From Symsagittifera roscoffensis (lineage: Eukaryota > Xenacoelomorpha > Acoela > Convolutidae): a stretch of 64,000 nt of DNA. Below are positions 12,301-24,410 of this stretch, piece by piece. The notes below the pieces were generated by a model, which worked only from the letters and a program-made list of their open reading frames with translations, was not told where the DNA came from and ran no database searches. Both the position numbers and the translations under genes were made by a program. The stretch lies in NCBI RefSeq assembly GCF_963678635.1, contig NC_087062.1:41804395-41868394 (forward strand). The letters are read 5' to 3'. The first letter of the stretch is position 1. The number at the start of each line of letters is the position of its first letter.

Positions 12301-13697
12301 TGATCTTTTAATTTCTGTACCAAATTGGATACAAAACTTGTTAACGATACCTAACAGTCGATTTTTGTTGTCCCTGAGACCCTTCCTGCTACCCCTTGCA
12401 CCTCTTGTCGGATCAGTCTTCCGCTCTTTTCCATGACCCTTCCGGAATGAGTACAAATTAGCATTAACGTGCTTAAATACTCAAAGAACTCTACAGTACA
12501 GACACCAAAAACGGACCACAATTTTGATCATGGCAATCCTGTTTGATATAAACGCCTATAACAACAATATATCTAATAACAACAAATGGGAGGGTTGGAT
12601 CACATCTCGTCTGGGGGGGGGGATGATTTGTACTGATTTTATATAATTTTTGTTTTTTCGGTTATTTTCTATGTTTTTGTCTTTTTTGTTGGGCACTACA
12701 TTACTTTTTGTTTGGTTTCTTGCATATCTTCAAGTATTTTTGGTCATGTACCGCTCAGGGAACGACGGGACGGCCGATCCCCCACCCTTCACGAAACGTA
12801 AATTTTCGGTCTTAAATAGGTTAAAAAACTAAACGCGGGAATCAGGAAGGCTTCCGTTTTCTGCGCCACCCTTAAGAACCTGTGTTAAGGGCTTTATTTC
12901 GAGCCTCCGCTCGGCGCGGAGTGCTTGTTATTGGATCTGCCGATCATGATGTTAAAAGATTAACACCCATTAGCGCTTAAGACATATATGTAACATTCGC
13001 ACGAAAGTACATATCGACGGTAAATGAAGCTAGGTTACGAAACGACTGGCTAGCGTCTAAACACATCTTTAGATGCTTTTAACCGTCTCCGCCAAAGCCA
13101 GTTCTATGTGTAGTCCTTTAACATTGGGTCGAAAATTTATCACTGTTTCCGGGCTATCGGCCAAAATGCGCAGATTAACTTAGCTACATGCAAAATAGTG
13201 AGCTCGTGACTGAATCTCAGTATCCCCATACAACGAGGTCACACTAAAAGCAAGGCTACTGCTTGTTATCATATTACCATTCTTTTTGTTCTGTAGATAA
13301 AAATCATCATATCCATCGGAGATGGATCAACCCTTTCCCTCAACTCCTAGCTTCTCATTATCTGATAACGAATTTAAAAGTTATGTGATTCAGTTCAGGA
13401 CATATCCGGAAGCTAAAAGTTGTTAAAATGTAGTTTCAGTTTCTTCCCCAGACCCTACCGGATCGTGGAATCCTAACGAGAGCGGTGTTATCGTCCTTCT
13501 GGAAGGGTGGTAAAATCCTCCCGATACCCTTCCGAATTCTCGGGAATTTCTCGGTAACAATTCTACAGTTACAATCGCTACAATTCGAACAGTCTCGATC
13601 GGAACTTCAATACAGTTCTCGCGTTTTTTCCTAACTATCGAGAGTCAATGTTGCTGTTTTTTAGCGAAAATTGCTATGTTCTGATTTTCGGGGTTTT
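9349..13697. repeat. 4.35-kb tandem duplication, right unit
   Basis: Near-identical second unit of 4999-9348. After its end the module continues (CGGGGTTTTCTGTGTCTGCG from about 13689), showing what the left unit lost at the junction. Contents are module tail (9349-10258), gag 5' fragment (10259-11280) and module with the same internal deletion (11281 onward). Confidence 0.85.
10259..11280 (-). pseudogene. Gag 5' fragment, third copy (inside the duplication)
   Basis: Almost identical to 5909-6930, offset 4350. The 133-codon frame at 11241-10840 differs from the copy at 6891-6490 by one residue near its start (MIVLG instead of MIALG). It is a passenger of the duplication, not an independent insertion. 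Confidence 0.65.
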
Positions 13698-14110
13698 CTG
13701 TGTCTGCGAAATCTCAAGGTCGTGACGTGCATTTAATTTCAAACAAATTTTTGAAAAATTACTTCGTCACTTCAAATGAATCTCTCCCAATGCGTCAAAT
13801 TGCACGGTTAGCACTGTTAATCCCTCGAAACTGCCAATTTTCTCACTCGGATGCTCTTATAACGTTTCGATATTGCCAAGCATTTTGGCGCCATTCCAGT
13901 CAAATGTTACAGAGGACCATTTGCACTGGCTTTGTTAGGGTCGGTAAGAAACAGGTAAAGTTCTATCTTGACGCTAGCCAGTCGTTATAGGATCTAAAAT
14001 TACTTTATGTCGTTATGTGCTTTCCGGTGGAATGTTACATCGTTGGGTTATCCCACAAACAGGTCGTGGAGTGGCTTTCCGGCTTTCTTGTTACTATTAG
14101 TAGTAAGTAG
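13698..14110. repeat. Module tail up to the LINE junction
   Basis: The same stretch precedes the LINE sequence at about 26640-27060 and 36530-36950. All three copies pass into the LINE 3' end at the same place, after the words TTGTTACTATTAGT. The three LINE copies therefore share one ancestral insertion and were multiplied by duplication. No gene seen. Confidence 0.7.
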
Positions 14111-15408
14111 TAGTAATATGAATTCTGTGGTTCACACAAGGGGTTTTGACTCCGTCAGTTTCTCGTTTCATATAACAGTTCTATTTCTGCAATTGTTCGT
14201 CGTACAATCGCACGCTAATTTCCAAGCACTTGTCGCTCTCCTTGTATTGCTCAAATTTTGACCAGACGATTTTTAGAAGTCGTTGTTTCAAGCCAATCCC
14301 TTCTCTTAAATCGACTTTTAACACATTCGCAAGTCGACAGGTTAGGTACATGAAATTCTGTTCGCATTTGGCTTTCCTTGGACGTCACAGCTGAAACAAA
14401 TTGGCGCGCAAGAACTCTGTGTAACATGGTTTGTCTAGACTACATGCCTCATAACGTCCCAAAATCAATTTTGAAAGCAACAGTAAGTTGTTTAGCTGAA
14501 CATACATTAGCAAAGGAAGAATCCCTAGTACTTTCAAGTTTTCTTTGTATGAGACACTACTAACGCAAATCCATTTTACTGCTCTTCGCTGAATCGTCTC
14601 TAATTAGGACATTACGTACTTTTTTAAACCAAAGCAAGGACTTGCGTAAAGAATCACCGTGATTATCATGCATTTGAATAAACTCAGTTTCGCTACTCTG
14701 TTTAAATTCAATATAATTCTTTTGATAACGAAAAAAAATTTATTGACTTTTAAGCCGGCTTTGTCAATGTGTATATTCCAGCACAAACCATTTGAAATTA
14801 TAACCCCTAGATCTTTCTGAGTGTCCACTAATGTAATTTCCGTATTGTTGAAGCAAAATTTATTTGAACGTTTAGTAAAGCTTACGTGGGTGCATTTATG
14901 AACATTGAATGGCATATGAATTTCGACTGTCCAGTTGCATATCACATTAAGTTCATTTTGAAATTCTTCTTTAGCTAATCCTAGGCTGGGGATTTTTGCA
15001 TTATCGGCAAAAAGTAAAGGTGTGACATTTTGGCAAAGTGAAGGCAAGTAATTAATAAAAGCTAGGAAAAACAATGGCCCGAGGATGCTGCCTTGGGGCA
15101 CTCCGCTTGTTACGGGCATTAGATCTGAGATTTCGCTATTCACTCTGACAAAGTGAGACCTGTTTGATAGATAAGATTTCAATAATTTGATCAAATTTTT
15201 ACCTACTCCGTTTTTGAAAAGCTTCATCAAGAGGATACCGTGGTCAATACAGTCGAACGCTTTACTCAAATCCGTTAAAACGGTCTCGATATCACTCGTT
15301 TTGTCCTGACTTTTGTAGGCTGTCTGTAAGAAAGTCAATAGCTGTAAGACCGTGGATTTGTTCTTCCGAAAACCATGTTGTGAACTATGAAACATAGGTG
15401 ATAGATGT
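14110..15408 (-). pseudogene. CR1/L2-like LINE, 5'-truncated reverse transcriptase
   Basis: Non-LTR retrotransposon RT copies element RNA into DNA at the insertion site. The 263-codon frame 15395-14604 shows QHGFRKNKST at residues 6-15, motif A DLSKAFDCIDH at 42-52, motif B SGVPQGSILGPLFF at 97-110 and motif C FADN at 129-132. The usual FADD has lost its second Asp, so this copy is predicted inactive. The block LVDTQKDLGVIIS follows at 189-201. C-terminal coding and 3' UTR continue, broken, to about 14110. The 5' truncation at about 15408 abuts gag sequence. ORF1 and endonuclease are absent. Clade is by motif memory only. Confidence 0.85.
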
Positions 15409-15717
15409 TTTTATAATCATTTCATCAATAGTCTTTTTTATGGTTCTGACCGCACCAAACCGATCAGAATAGCCAGTCTCCATTTTTGTGGATGCCTCGT
15501 TTTCATGGGTCGATTTGTTCAGGCTTAATTGAGACTCAAAATCATCAATCTTATCATTGTCTTCCTCTTCTCCTTGGGTGTCTACTTCATCACTTGTTCC
15601 CGTTCCCATAGTAAAGGGGAAGAAATTTCCTAAAGTGTTCTTGACTCGTTCCGAAAACGAGGAGGACGTTACCAATTTATATGTCACCCCACGCATCATG
15701 GTTTTGTCAGTAGGTGA

Positions 15718-15762
<45 letters not shown>

Positions 15763-16138
15763 ATTTTCAGTCAAAACGTCGTTCAGTTCCGACATCTTCT
15801 CTCAATCTGGAGTCGTGGTGGCGAAATCGTGGCCTTGTTATACGGGAGTAGATTCACTCGTGAACCTACAATTCCCATTTTGCTTCGTCCCACGTCCGGC
15901 TCGTTCGCGTCTAGAGATGCGTTTGGGTGGATCTCTACTTCCAGCCTTGCTGCTTTTTTTTCTGAGGCTTTTGACTTCTTGTTCCAACCATTCTGCCTGA
16001 AACTTGGTTCCCTTCCTTGTTCCGAATCCCTTCGGTCTTTTCCACGAAAGGGTCGTTCATTGATTTTCTCTGTTTCTTTGGTATAAAATTCCTAGAGCTA
16101 TCACTCAGTTTAAGTGCCCTCAACTTGTCTAGGCTCAT
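15409..16138 (-). pseudogene. Gag N-terminal part with poly-alanine tract
   Basis: This copy keeps an ATG at 16138; the protein begins MSLDKLRALKLSDSSRNF, a start lost in the 2.4-kb copy. The first frame (16138-15935) is basic. After a frame break, 15795-15385 gives 136 codons. These hold a run of 14 Ala near residues 12-25, an acidic middle (about 78-95) and the shared block YSDRFGAVRTIKK. The copies at 2.1, 6.7 and 11.0 kb lack about 400 bp in between, including the Ala run, so this is the fuller version. It is joined to truncated LINE at about 15408. Confidence 0.6.
15720..15762. repeat. (CTG)14 trinucleotide repeat
   Basis: An uninterrupted CTG run of 43 bases. On the minus strand it is read in frame as GCA codons and gives the poly-Ala run of the gag fragment. 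It is a candidate length-variable locus. Confidence 0.95.
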
Positions 16139-19100
16139 CTTAATTTATCGCTTCCCACCGCCTTTATTTTTGATAACCAATAACAAGAACACAACAGGAT
16201 AATGTCCAAAATTTCAACTAGCAAGTGACCACGAATCTTTTTAAGTTATCCCAGTACAGTGTGCATACAAATTTGCAAAGCAATTGATTATTGCTTATTG
16301 GATATGAAGCAAGCACAGACTGATGATATCAATACACTTCAAAGATAGTGTAGTCGCTACCCAATCGAGAATAAGTAATGAGGATTAAAAACCAAAAGGA
16401 AAATGAGAAAGAAAAAGAGTTTTTCAAAAAAATGAATGTGTATTGCACTCGGTCTGTCGCAATTTAATAGTTGAACTTGTTTATAAAGACAGAGCTTTCC
16501 CTGTTTAGTGCCGCACTAAACAGACAAAACTTGAAGGCGGTATCCTTCTCAAGTGGGCGACTATTGCACCCACCGAGTTCTGTGTTACCTATCGAGCCTT
16601 CGGATTGCCCGAGCTAGACCTGCTAAAAATCTCAAGGCAACCACTCTTCCGAAAAATAGCCTGGATTTTAATCCAATTAAATCAGTGTCCAATTCTGTTT
16701 TCAACTAGACCTAGAGTCGCGAATCTCCGGATTTAGACCTGTTTTTATTTCACTATGCTTTTTTCAATTTTCAATAGGCAAGTTACCAGTGCAGTCACCA
16801 GTCTGCTGCCTGATTCCTAATATCTTAATACCAGTCACTATGTATCTTACTTTCGTCTACGTATGCTCAGTACCCCTACGGTCGCGTTCATTAAAAAAGA
16901 GCCCTTCGGGTTGACAAAAATAGGACCCCCCTCCGAATTGGGACCCCTTCCGGATTGAAAAAAAATAGGACCCCTCCGAACTGAGACCCCTCCTAATTGG
17001 CAAAAATAGGACCCTCCGAATTGGGACCCCTCCTTATCGGCAAAAATGACCTTTCGGGACCGTTTAAAAACAATACCCGAGACCCTCTCGGATACTGTCT
17101 CAGAGCCTTTTTTCCTACATAAACTAACAAGGAAGGATGCATTCTGGCCCTAGACCCTTCCAGATTGAGGCTAAGCTGCTTATTTAACAATTTTCCTTAA
17201 CTGTGAAGGGTCGTCTAATTAGCCTAGTTTTGACTCAACTATCTTTTCCTGGGTTCCATAACCCTTCCTTTTTGTCGAGAACAGCGTAAAATTTCCTTAT
17301 TCAACCGTTACTACCGTATGGTAGGGGTATAAGGATTTTCCAAAAAAATATTACAAAACGTGAAGGGTCTTTTTCACAAATCAGTAGTTTTTGCTAAAAA
17401 CAATCTAGAAAGTTTTTGTATGCTTAATTTTTTCAAAAAACATTTACTTTATAACTAAACTTACTTAGTTTCTGTTCTAGTGGTACCAAAATGAATTGGA
17501 GTTGTCCATTAGTTCTAATGTTTTAAGTCGAACCGTCTTTGATGCGAACTCAAAAGATTTTCAAACTTATAGTTTCCGTCTAACTTTTTTTCACAATTCT
17601 TGTCTTATTGACTTAAAAATTTTCGATCCGAGCTCAAAAGACCTAAAATTTTCTAGTTCAATGCAAAAACCTTGTCTTAAATGATTCAGCCGAAAAAATA
17701 TGCCAAAAACAAAAATATGCCAAAAGAATCAACTAAATCAAACATGTTAAGGTCAGTTTCACCAGGGCCAGGAAGGTTAATGGCAAACGGGTTCTAAAAC
17801 CTGTCGATTCACTAGTGTATGTTGTCCGAACATCAATTTTTATCGCCTTATCTCGAAAACTTCGAAAAATTTTCTTATTTTGAAACGTTTCGTTTTTCAA
17901 AAATCACGAAATTTCGGATTTCGTCACCCAATTAGTTCCAACCACGTTCGAACTATTTTCACCGGTTCCACTAATTATAATAGTCCAGTTACGGAGTAAC
18001 TCGTCAACTGAGCGCTTTTTTTGTTTCAAAAATTGTCGATATCTCAAAAATCGCGATTTGTGGGATGATCAAAATATCACTATTTTGACCCTAAAAACCG
18101 GTCTGTTTGCTTTGTTTTTTTTTAACTGAAAAAGGATATAGGAGTAATAATACAGGCAGTAAAAATAGTAATGCTAATAATATTATACCCCTCCGGTTGT
18201 GTTCAATATCCTAATTAAGGTGCTTAACTCGGAAGTTTGCAACTCGGTGGAGGGTCACTACAGTACAGTCACTGTCGAGCCCCTCACTGATTGATCTCTT
18301 AATTTCTGTACCAAAATGGATACACAACTTGTTAACGATACCTAACAGTTGATTTTTGTTGTCCCTGAGACCCTTTCTGTTGCTCCTTGCACTGCTTGCC
18401 GGATCAGTCTTCCACTCTCTTCCCAAGACCCTTCCGAAATGAGCACAAATTAGCATTAACGTGCTCAAATACTCAGTACAGACACCAAAAATGGGCCACA
18501 ATTTTGATCATGACAATACTGTTCGATTTAAACGCCTATAAAAACAATATATCCAATAACAACAAATGGGAGGGTCGGATCACATCTCGTCTGGGGTGAT
18601 GATTTGTACTGATTTTATATATTTTTTTAGTTTTTTCGGTTATTTTTTTAATGTTTTTGTCTTTTTTGTTGGGTACTTAATTACATTTTGTTTGGTTTCT
18701 TGCATATCTTCAAGTATTTTTGGTCAAGTACCGCTCGGAGAAAGGAGAGACGTCCGATCCCCCACCGTTCACGATACGTGAATTTTCGGTCTTAAATAGG
18801 TTAAAAAACAACCCTCGAATCCTGAAGGCTTCCGCTTTCCAAGCCACCTTTACGGCCGTGTGTTAAGGACCTTTTTTTGAGCCTCCGCTCGGCGCGGAGT
18901 GCTTGTTATTGGATCTGCCGATCATGATGTTAAAAGATTAACACCCATTAGCGCCATAAAAACATACAAGTAACATTCGCCCGGAAGTACATATCGACGG
19001 AAAATAAAGCTAGGTTATGAAACGACGGGCTAGCGTCTAAACACATCTTCATATGCTTTTGACCGTCTCCACCAAAGCCAGTTCTATGTGTGGTCCTTCA

Positions 19101-19190
19101 ACATTGGGTCGACAAAGTCACCACTGTTTTCGGGCTATCGGCCAGAACGCGCAGAATAACTTAGTTACATGCAAAATAGTGAGCTCATGT
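16139..19190. repeat. Non-coding module, copy 3
   Basis: Nearly complete module upstream of the gag start in element orientation. It includes a short minisatellite (about 16905-17070), the TTATACCCCTCCGG block (about 18183) and the GC hairpin at 18883-18899. Near 19190 it stops after GTGAGCTCATG and restarts with sequence equivalent to about 2590. No gene seen. Confidence 0.75.
16905..17075. repeat. 41-bp minisatellite, copy 3
   Basis: Three to four units with the same AAAAATAGGACCCCTCCGAA core as at 3.1 kb; one unit has a long A run. Confidence 0.75.
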
Positions 19191-21120
19191 ATCAATTTTT
19201 TCAAAAGATAGTGTAGTCACTACCCAATTGAGAAATATTTATGAGGATTTAAAACCAAAAGGAGAAGGAGAACGAAAAAAAATGAATGTGTATCGCATTC
19301 GGTCTGTCGCAATTTAATAGTTGAACTTGTTTCTAAAGAAAGAGCTTTTCCTGTTTAGTGCCGCACTAAACAAACAAAACTTGAAGGCAGTATCCTTCTC
19401 AAGTGGGCGACTATTGCATCCACCGAGTTCTGTGCTACCTATCTAGCTTTCGGATTGAACGAGCTAGACCTACTAAAACTCTCAGGGCAACCACTATTCC
19501 AAAAAATAGTCTGGATTTTAATCCAAATAAATCAGTGTCCAATTCTGTTTTCAACTAGACCTAGAGTCGCGAATATCCGGGTTTTGACCTGTTTTTATTT
19601 CACTCTTTTCAATTTTCTATAGGCAAGTTACCAGTGCAGTCACCAGTCTCCTGCCTGATTCCTAATATCTTAATTCTAGTCACTATGTATCTCACTTTCG
19701 TCTACGTATGTTCAGTATCTCTCCGATCGCGTTCGTTAAAAAAGAGCCCTCCGGATTGACAAAAATAGGACCCCTCCGAATTGGAACCCCTCCTTATTCT
19801 CAAAAATAGGAGCCCTCGGAATTGGGACCCCTCGGGTTGACAAAAATAGGGCAGCCCTCCGATTTGAGACCCTTTCCGGATTGACAAAAATAGGAACCCT
19901 CCGATTTGAGACCCCTCCTAATCGGCAAAAATGGCCTTTCCGGATCGTTTAAAAAAATACCCGTGTTCCTTCCGGATACGGTCTCAAAGCCTATTTTGCT
20001 AAGTAAACTAACTAGGAAGGATGCATTTTGGCCCTAGACCATTCCAGATTGAGGCTAAACTGCTTGAATAACAATTTTCTTAACTGTGAAGGGTCGTATA
20101 ACTAGCCTAGTTTTGACTCGACTATTTTTTTTCTGGGTTCCTCAGCTATTCTTTTTTGTCGAGAATAGCGTAAAATTGCCTTATTTAACCGTTACTACCG
20201 TATGGTAGGGGTAAAAGGATTTTCCAAAAAAAAACTACAAAACGTGAAGGGTCTTCTTCACAAATCGGTAGGTTTGCTAAAAACAATCTAGATAGTTTTT
20301 GTATGCTTACTTCTTTCAAAAAACAATTACTTTATAACTAAGCTTGCTTAGTTTCTGTTCTAATGGTACCAGGCTGAATTGGAGCTGTCCAATAATTCTA
20401 AAATTATAAATCGAACCGTCTTTGATGTGAACTCGAAAGGTTTTCAACTTATAGTTTCCGTCTAACTTTTTTCGCAATTCTTGTTTTAATGACTTAAAAA
20501 TTATCGATCCCAGCTCAAAAGGCCTATACGTTTCTAGTTCGAGGCAAAAACCCGGTCTAAAACAGTTCAGCCGAAAAAACTTGCCAAAAACAATGCTATT
20601 TGGACCCCTCCGGAATGATGAATCAACCAAATCAAACATGTTAAGGTCAATTTCACCAAGGCCAGGAAAGCTATTGGCAAACTTGAGCTAAAAATTGTCG
20701 GCGTGAATTTTCGGTCTTAAATAGGTTAAAAAACTAAAATCTCGAATCCGGAAGGCTTCCGCTTTCCGAGCCACCCTTACGGCCCTGTGTTAAGGGCCTT
20801 TTTTCGAGCCTCCGCTCGGCGCGGAGTGCTTGTTATTGGATCTGCCGATCATGACGTTCAAAGATTAACACCCATTAGCGCCATAAAAACATACATGTAA
20901 CATTCACCCGGAAGTACATATCGACGGAAAATAAAGCTAGGTTATGAAACGACTGGCTAGCGTCTAAAGACATCTTCATATGCTTTTGACCGATTCCACT
21001 AAAGTCTATTCTATGTGTGGTCCTTCAACATTGGGTCGACAAAGTCATCACTGTTTTTGGGCTATCGGCCAGAACGCGCAGATTAATTTAGTTACATGCA
21101 AAATAGTGAGCTCATGTATC
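19190..21120. repeat. Non-coding module, copy 4 (middle blocks deleted)
   Basis: Runs from the pre-minisatellite block through a minisatellite (about 19740-19935) to about 20695. It then jumps to the hairpin block starting GCGTGAATTTTCGG at 20701, skipping the AT-rich middle blocks of copy 1. The GC hairpin is at 20810-20826. No gene seen. Confidence 0.7.
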
Positions 21121-21966
21121 TATCAATATATTTAAAAGATAGTGTAGTCACTACCCAATTGAGAATTTTTTATGAGGATATAAAATCAAAAGTAGGAGAA
21201 AGAAAAAAAACGTATTTCAAAAAATTGAATGTGTATCGCATTCGGTCTGTCGCAATTTAATAGTTGAACATGTTTCTAAAGAAAGAGGTTTTCCTGTTGA
21301 GTGCCGCACTAAACATACAAAACTTGAAGGCAGTATCCTTCTCAAGTGGGCGACTATTGCATCCACCGAGCTCTGTGTTACCTATTTAGCCTTCGGATTG
21401 GGTTTAGACCAGTTTTCATTTCACTCTTTTCAATTTTTTATAGGCAAGTTACCAGTGCAGTCACCAGTCTCCTGCCTGATTCCTAATATCTTAATACTAG
21501 TCACTATGTATCTTACTTTCGTCTACGTATGTTCAGTGTCTCTACGGTCGCGTTCGTTAAAAAAGAGCCCTTCGGATTGACAAAATAGGACCCCTCCGAA
21601 TTGAAACCCCTCCTAATTCTCAAAAATAGGACCCCTCGGAATTGGGTTTCCTCGGGTTGACAAAAATGAAGCCCCCCTCCGAATTGGGACCCCTTCCGGA
21701 TTGGCAAAAATAGGACCCTGCGAATTGGGACCCCTCCTAATCGGCGAAAATGACCTTTCCGGACCGTTTAAAAACAATACCCGAGACCCTTCCGGATACT
21801 GTCTCAGAGCCTATTTTCCTACATAAACTAACTAGGAAGGATGCATTCTGGCCCTAGACCCTTCCAGATTGAGGCTAAGCTGCTTATTTAACATTTTTAC
21901 TTAACTGTGAAGGGTCGTCTAATTAGCCTAGTTTTGACTCAACTATCTTTTCCTGGGTTCCATAAC
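19643..21966. repeat. 2.3-kb tandem duplication, left unit
   Basis: Starts at CAGTCTCCTGCCTGAT and matches 21967 onward at offset 2324. It lacks about 120 bp near 21400 that the right unit has at about 23720-23850. The junction at about 21966 fuses GGTTCCATAACCC to AGTCTCCTGCC. Confidence 0.75.
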
Positions 21967-24410
21967 CCAGTCTCCTGCCTGATCCCTAAAATCTTAATTC
22001 TAGTCACTATGTATCTTACTTTCGTCTACGTATGTTCAGTATCTCTCCGATCGCGTTCGTTAAAAAAGAGCCCTACGGATTGACAAAAATAGGACCCCTC
22101 CGAATTGGAACCCCTCCTTATTCTCAAGAATAGGACCCCTCGGAATTGGGACCCCTCGGGTTGACAAAAATAGGGCAGCCCTCCGATTTGAGATCCTTTC
22201 CGTATTGACAAAAATAGGAACCCTCCGATTTGGGACCCCTCCTAATCGGCAAAAATGGCCTTTCCGGATCGTTTAAAAAAATACCCGAGTCCCTTCCGGA
22301 TACGGTCTCAAAGCCTATTTTGCTAAGTAAACTAACTAGGAAGGATGCATTTGGCCCTAGACCATTCCAGATTGAGGCTAAACTGCTTGATTAACAATTT
22401 TCTTAACTGTGAAGGGTCGTATAACTAGCCTAGTTTTGACTCGACTATTTTTTTCTGGGTTCCTTAGCTATTCCTTTTTGTCGAGAATATCGTAAAATTG
22501 CCTTATTTAACCGTTACTACCATATGATAGGGGTAAAAGGATTTTCCAAAAAAAAAAATTACAAAACGTGTAGGGTCTTCTTCACAAATCGGTAGGTTTG
22601 CTAAAAACAATCTAGAAAGTTTTTGTATGCTTACTTTTTTCAAAAAACAATTACTTTATAACTAAGCTTGCTTAGTTTCTGTTCTAATGGTACCAAGCTG
22701 AATTGGAGCTGTCCAATAATTCTAAAATTATAAATCGAACCGTCTTTGATGCGAACTCGAAAGGTTTTCAACTTATAGTTTCCGTCTAACTTTTTTCTCA
22801 ATTCTTGTTTTATTGACTTAAAAATTATCGATCCCAGCTCAAAAGGCCTATACGTTTCTAGTTCGAGGCAAAAACCCGGTCTAAAACAGTTCAGCCGAAA
22901 AAACTTGCCAAAAACAATGCTATTTGGATCCCCTCCGGATTGATGAATCAACCAAATCAAACATGTTAAGGTCAATTTCACCAAGGCCAGGAAAGCTATT
23001 GGCAAACTTGTGCTAAAAATTGTCGGCGTGAATTTTCGGTCTTAAATAGGTTAAAAAACTAAACCCTCGAATCCGGAAGGCTTCCGCTTTTCGAGCCACC
23101 CTTACGGCCCTGTGTTAAGGGCCTTTTTTCGAGCCTCCGCTCGGCGCGGAGTGCTTGTTATTGGATCTGCCGATCATGACGTTCAAAGATTAACACCCAT
23201 TAGCGCCATAAAAACATACAAGTAACATTCGCCCGGAAGTACATATCGACGGAAAATAAAGCTAGGTTATGAAACGACTGGCTAGCGTCTAAAGACATCT
23301 TCATATGCTTTTGACCGATTCCACTAAAGCCTATTCTATGTGTGGTCCTTCAACATTGGGTCGACAAAGTCATCACTGTTTTCGGGCTATCGGCCAGAAC
23401 GCGCAGATTAACTTAGTTACATGCAAAATAGTGAGCTCATGTATCAATATATTTAAAAGATAGTGTAGTCACTACCCAATTGAGAATTTTTTATGAGGAT
23501 ATAAAATCAAAAGTAGAAGGAGAAAGAAAAAAAACGTATTTCAAAAAAATGAATGTGTATCGCATTCGGTCTGTCGCAATTTAATAGTTGAACATGTTTC
23601 TAAAAAAGAGGTTTTCCTGTTCAGTGCCGCACTAAACATACAAAACTTGAAGGCAGTATCCTTCTCAAGTGGGCGACTTTTGCATCCACCGAGCTCTGTG
23701 TTACCTATGTAGCCTTCGGATTGAACGAGCTAGACCTACTAAAACTCTCAGGGCAACCACTATTCCAAAAAGTAGTCTGGATTTTAATCCAAATAAATCA
23801 GTGTATAATTCTGTTTTCAAAAAGACCTAGAGTCGCGAATATCCGGGTTTAGACCAGTTTTCATTTCACTCTTTTCAATTTTTTATAGGCAAGTTACCAG
23901 TGCAGTCACCAGTCTCCTGCCTGATTCCTAATATCTTAATACTAGTCACTATGTATCTTACTTTCGTCTACGTATGTTCAGTGTCTCTACGGTCGCGTTC
24001 GTTAAAAAAGAGCCCTTCGGATTGACAAAATAGGACCCCTCCGAATTGAAACCCCTCCTAATTCTCAAAAATAGGACCCCTCGAAATTGGGTTTCCTCGG
24101 GTTGACAAAAATGGGGCCCCCTCCGAATTGGGACCCCTTCCGGATTGGCAAAAATAGGACCCTCCGAATTGGGACCCCTCCTAATCGGCGAAAATGACCT
24201 TTCCGGACCGTTTAAAATCAATACCCGAGACCCTTCCGGATACTGTCTCAGAGCCTATTTTCCTACATAAACTAACTAGGAAGGATGCATTCTGGCCCTA
24301 GACCCTTCCAGATTGAGGCTAAGCTGCTTATTTAACAATTTTCCTTAACTGTGAAGGGTCGTCTAATTAGCCTAGTTTTGACCCAACTCTCTTTTCCTGG
24401 GTTCCATAAC
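21967..24410. repeat. 2.4-kb tandem duplication, right unit; module copies 5-6
   Basis: Second unit of the duplication. It holds minisatellites at about 22065-22270 and 24005-24200 and the GC hairpin at 23135-23151. The middle-block deletion seen in copy 4 is present here too, at about 23024, so that deletion predates the duplication. The short frames here are minisatellite or AT-rich translations. No gene seen. Confidence 0.75.

Noticed and set aside
4505-12436. Plus-strand 90-codon frames at 4505, 7814 and 12164 (MQLNSNTNNIIPLRV)
   Set aside because: Conserved only because they lie in the duplicated non-coding module; the related copies near 18.2, 25.3 and 35.0 kb do not keep the frame.
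16120-16165. Primer-binding site and LTR end upstream of gag (TGGGAAGCGATAAATT on the minus strand)
   Set aside because: It starts with TGG, but no LTR ending in CA precedes it and I cannot match it to a tRNA 3' end, so it is not called.
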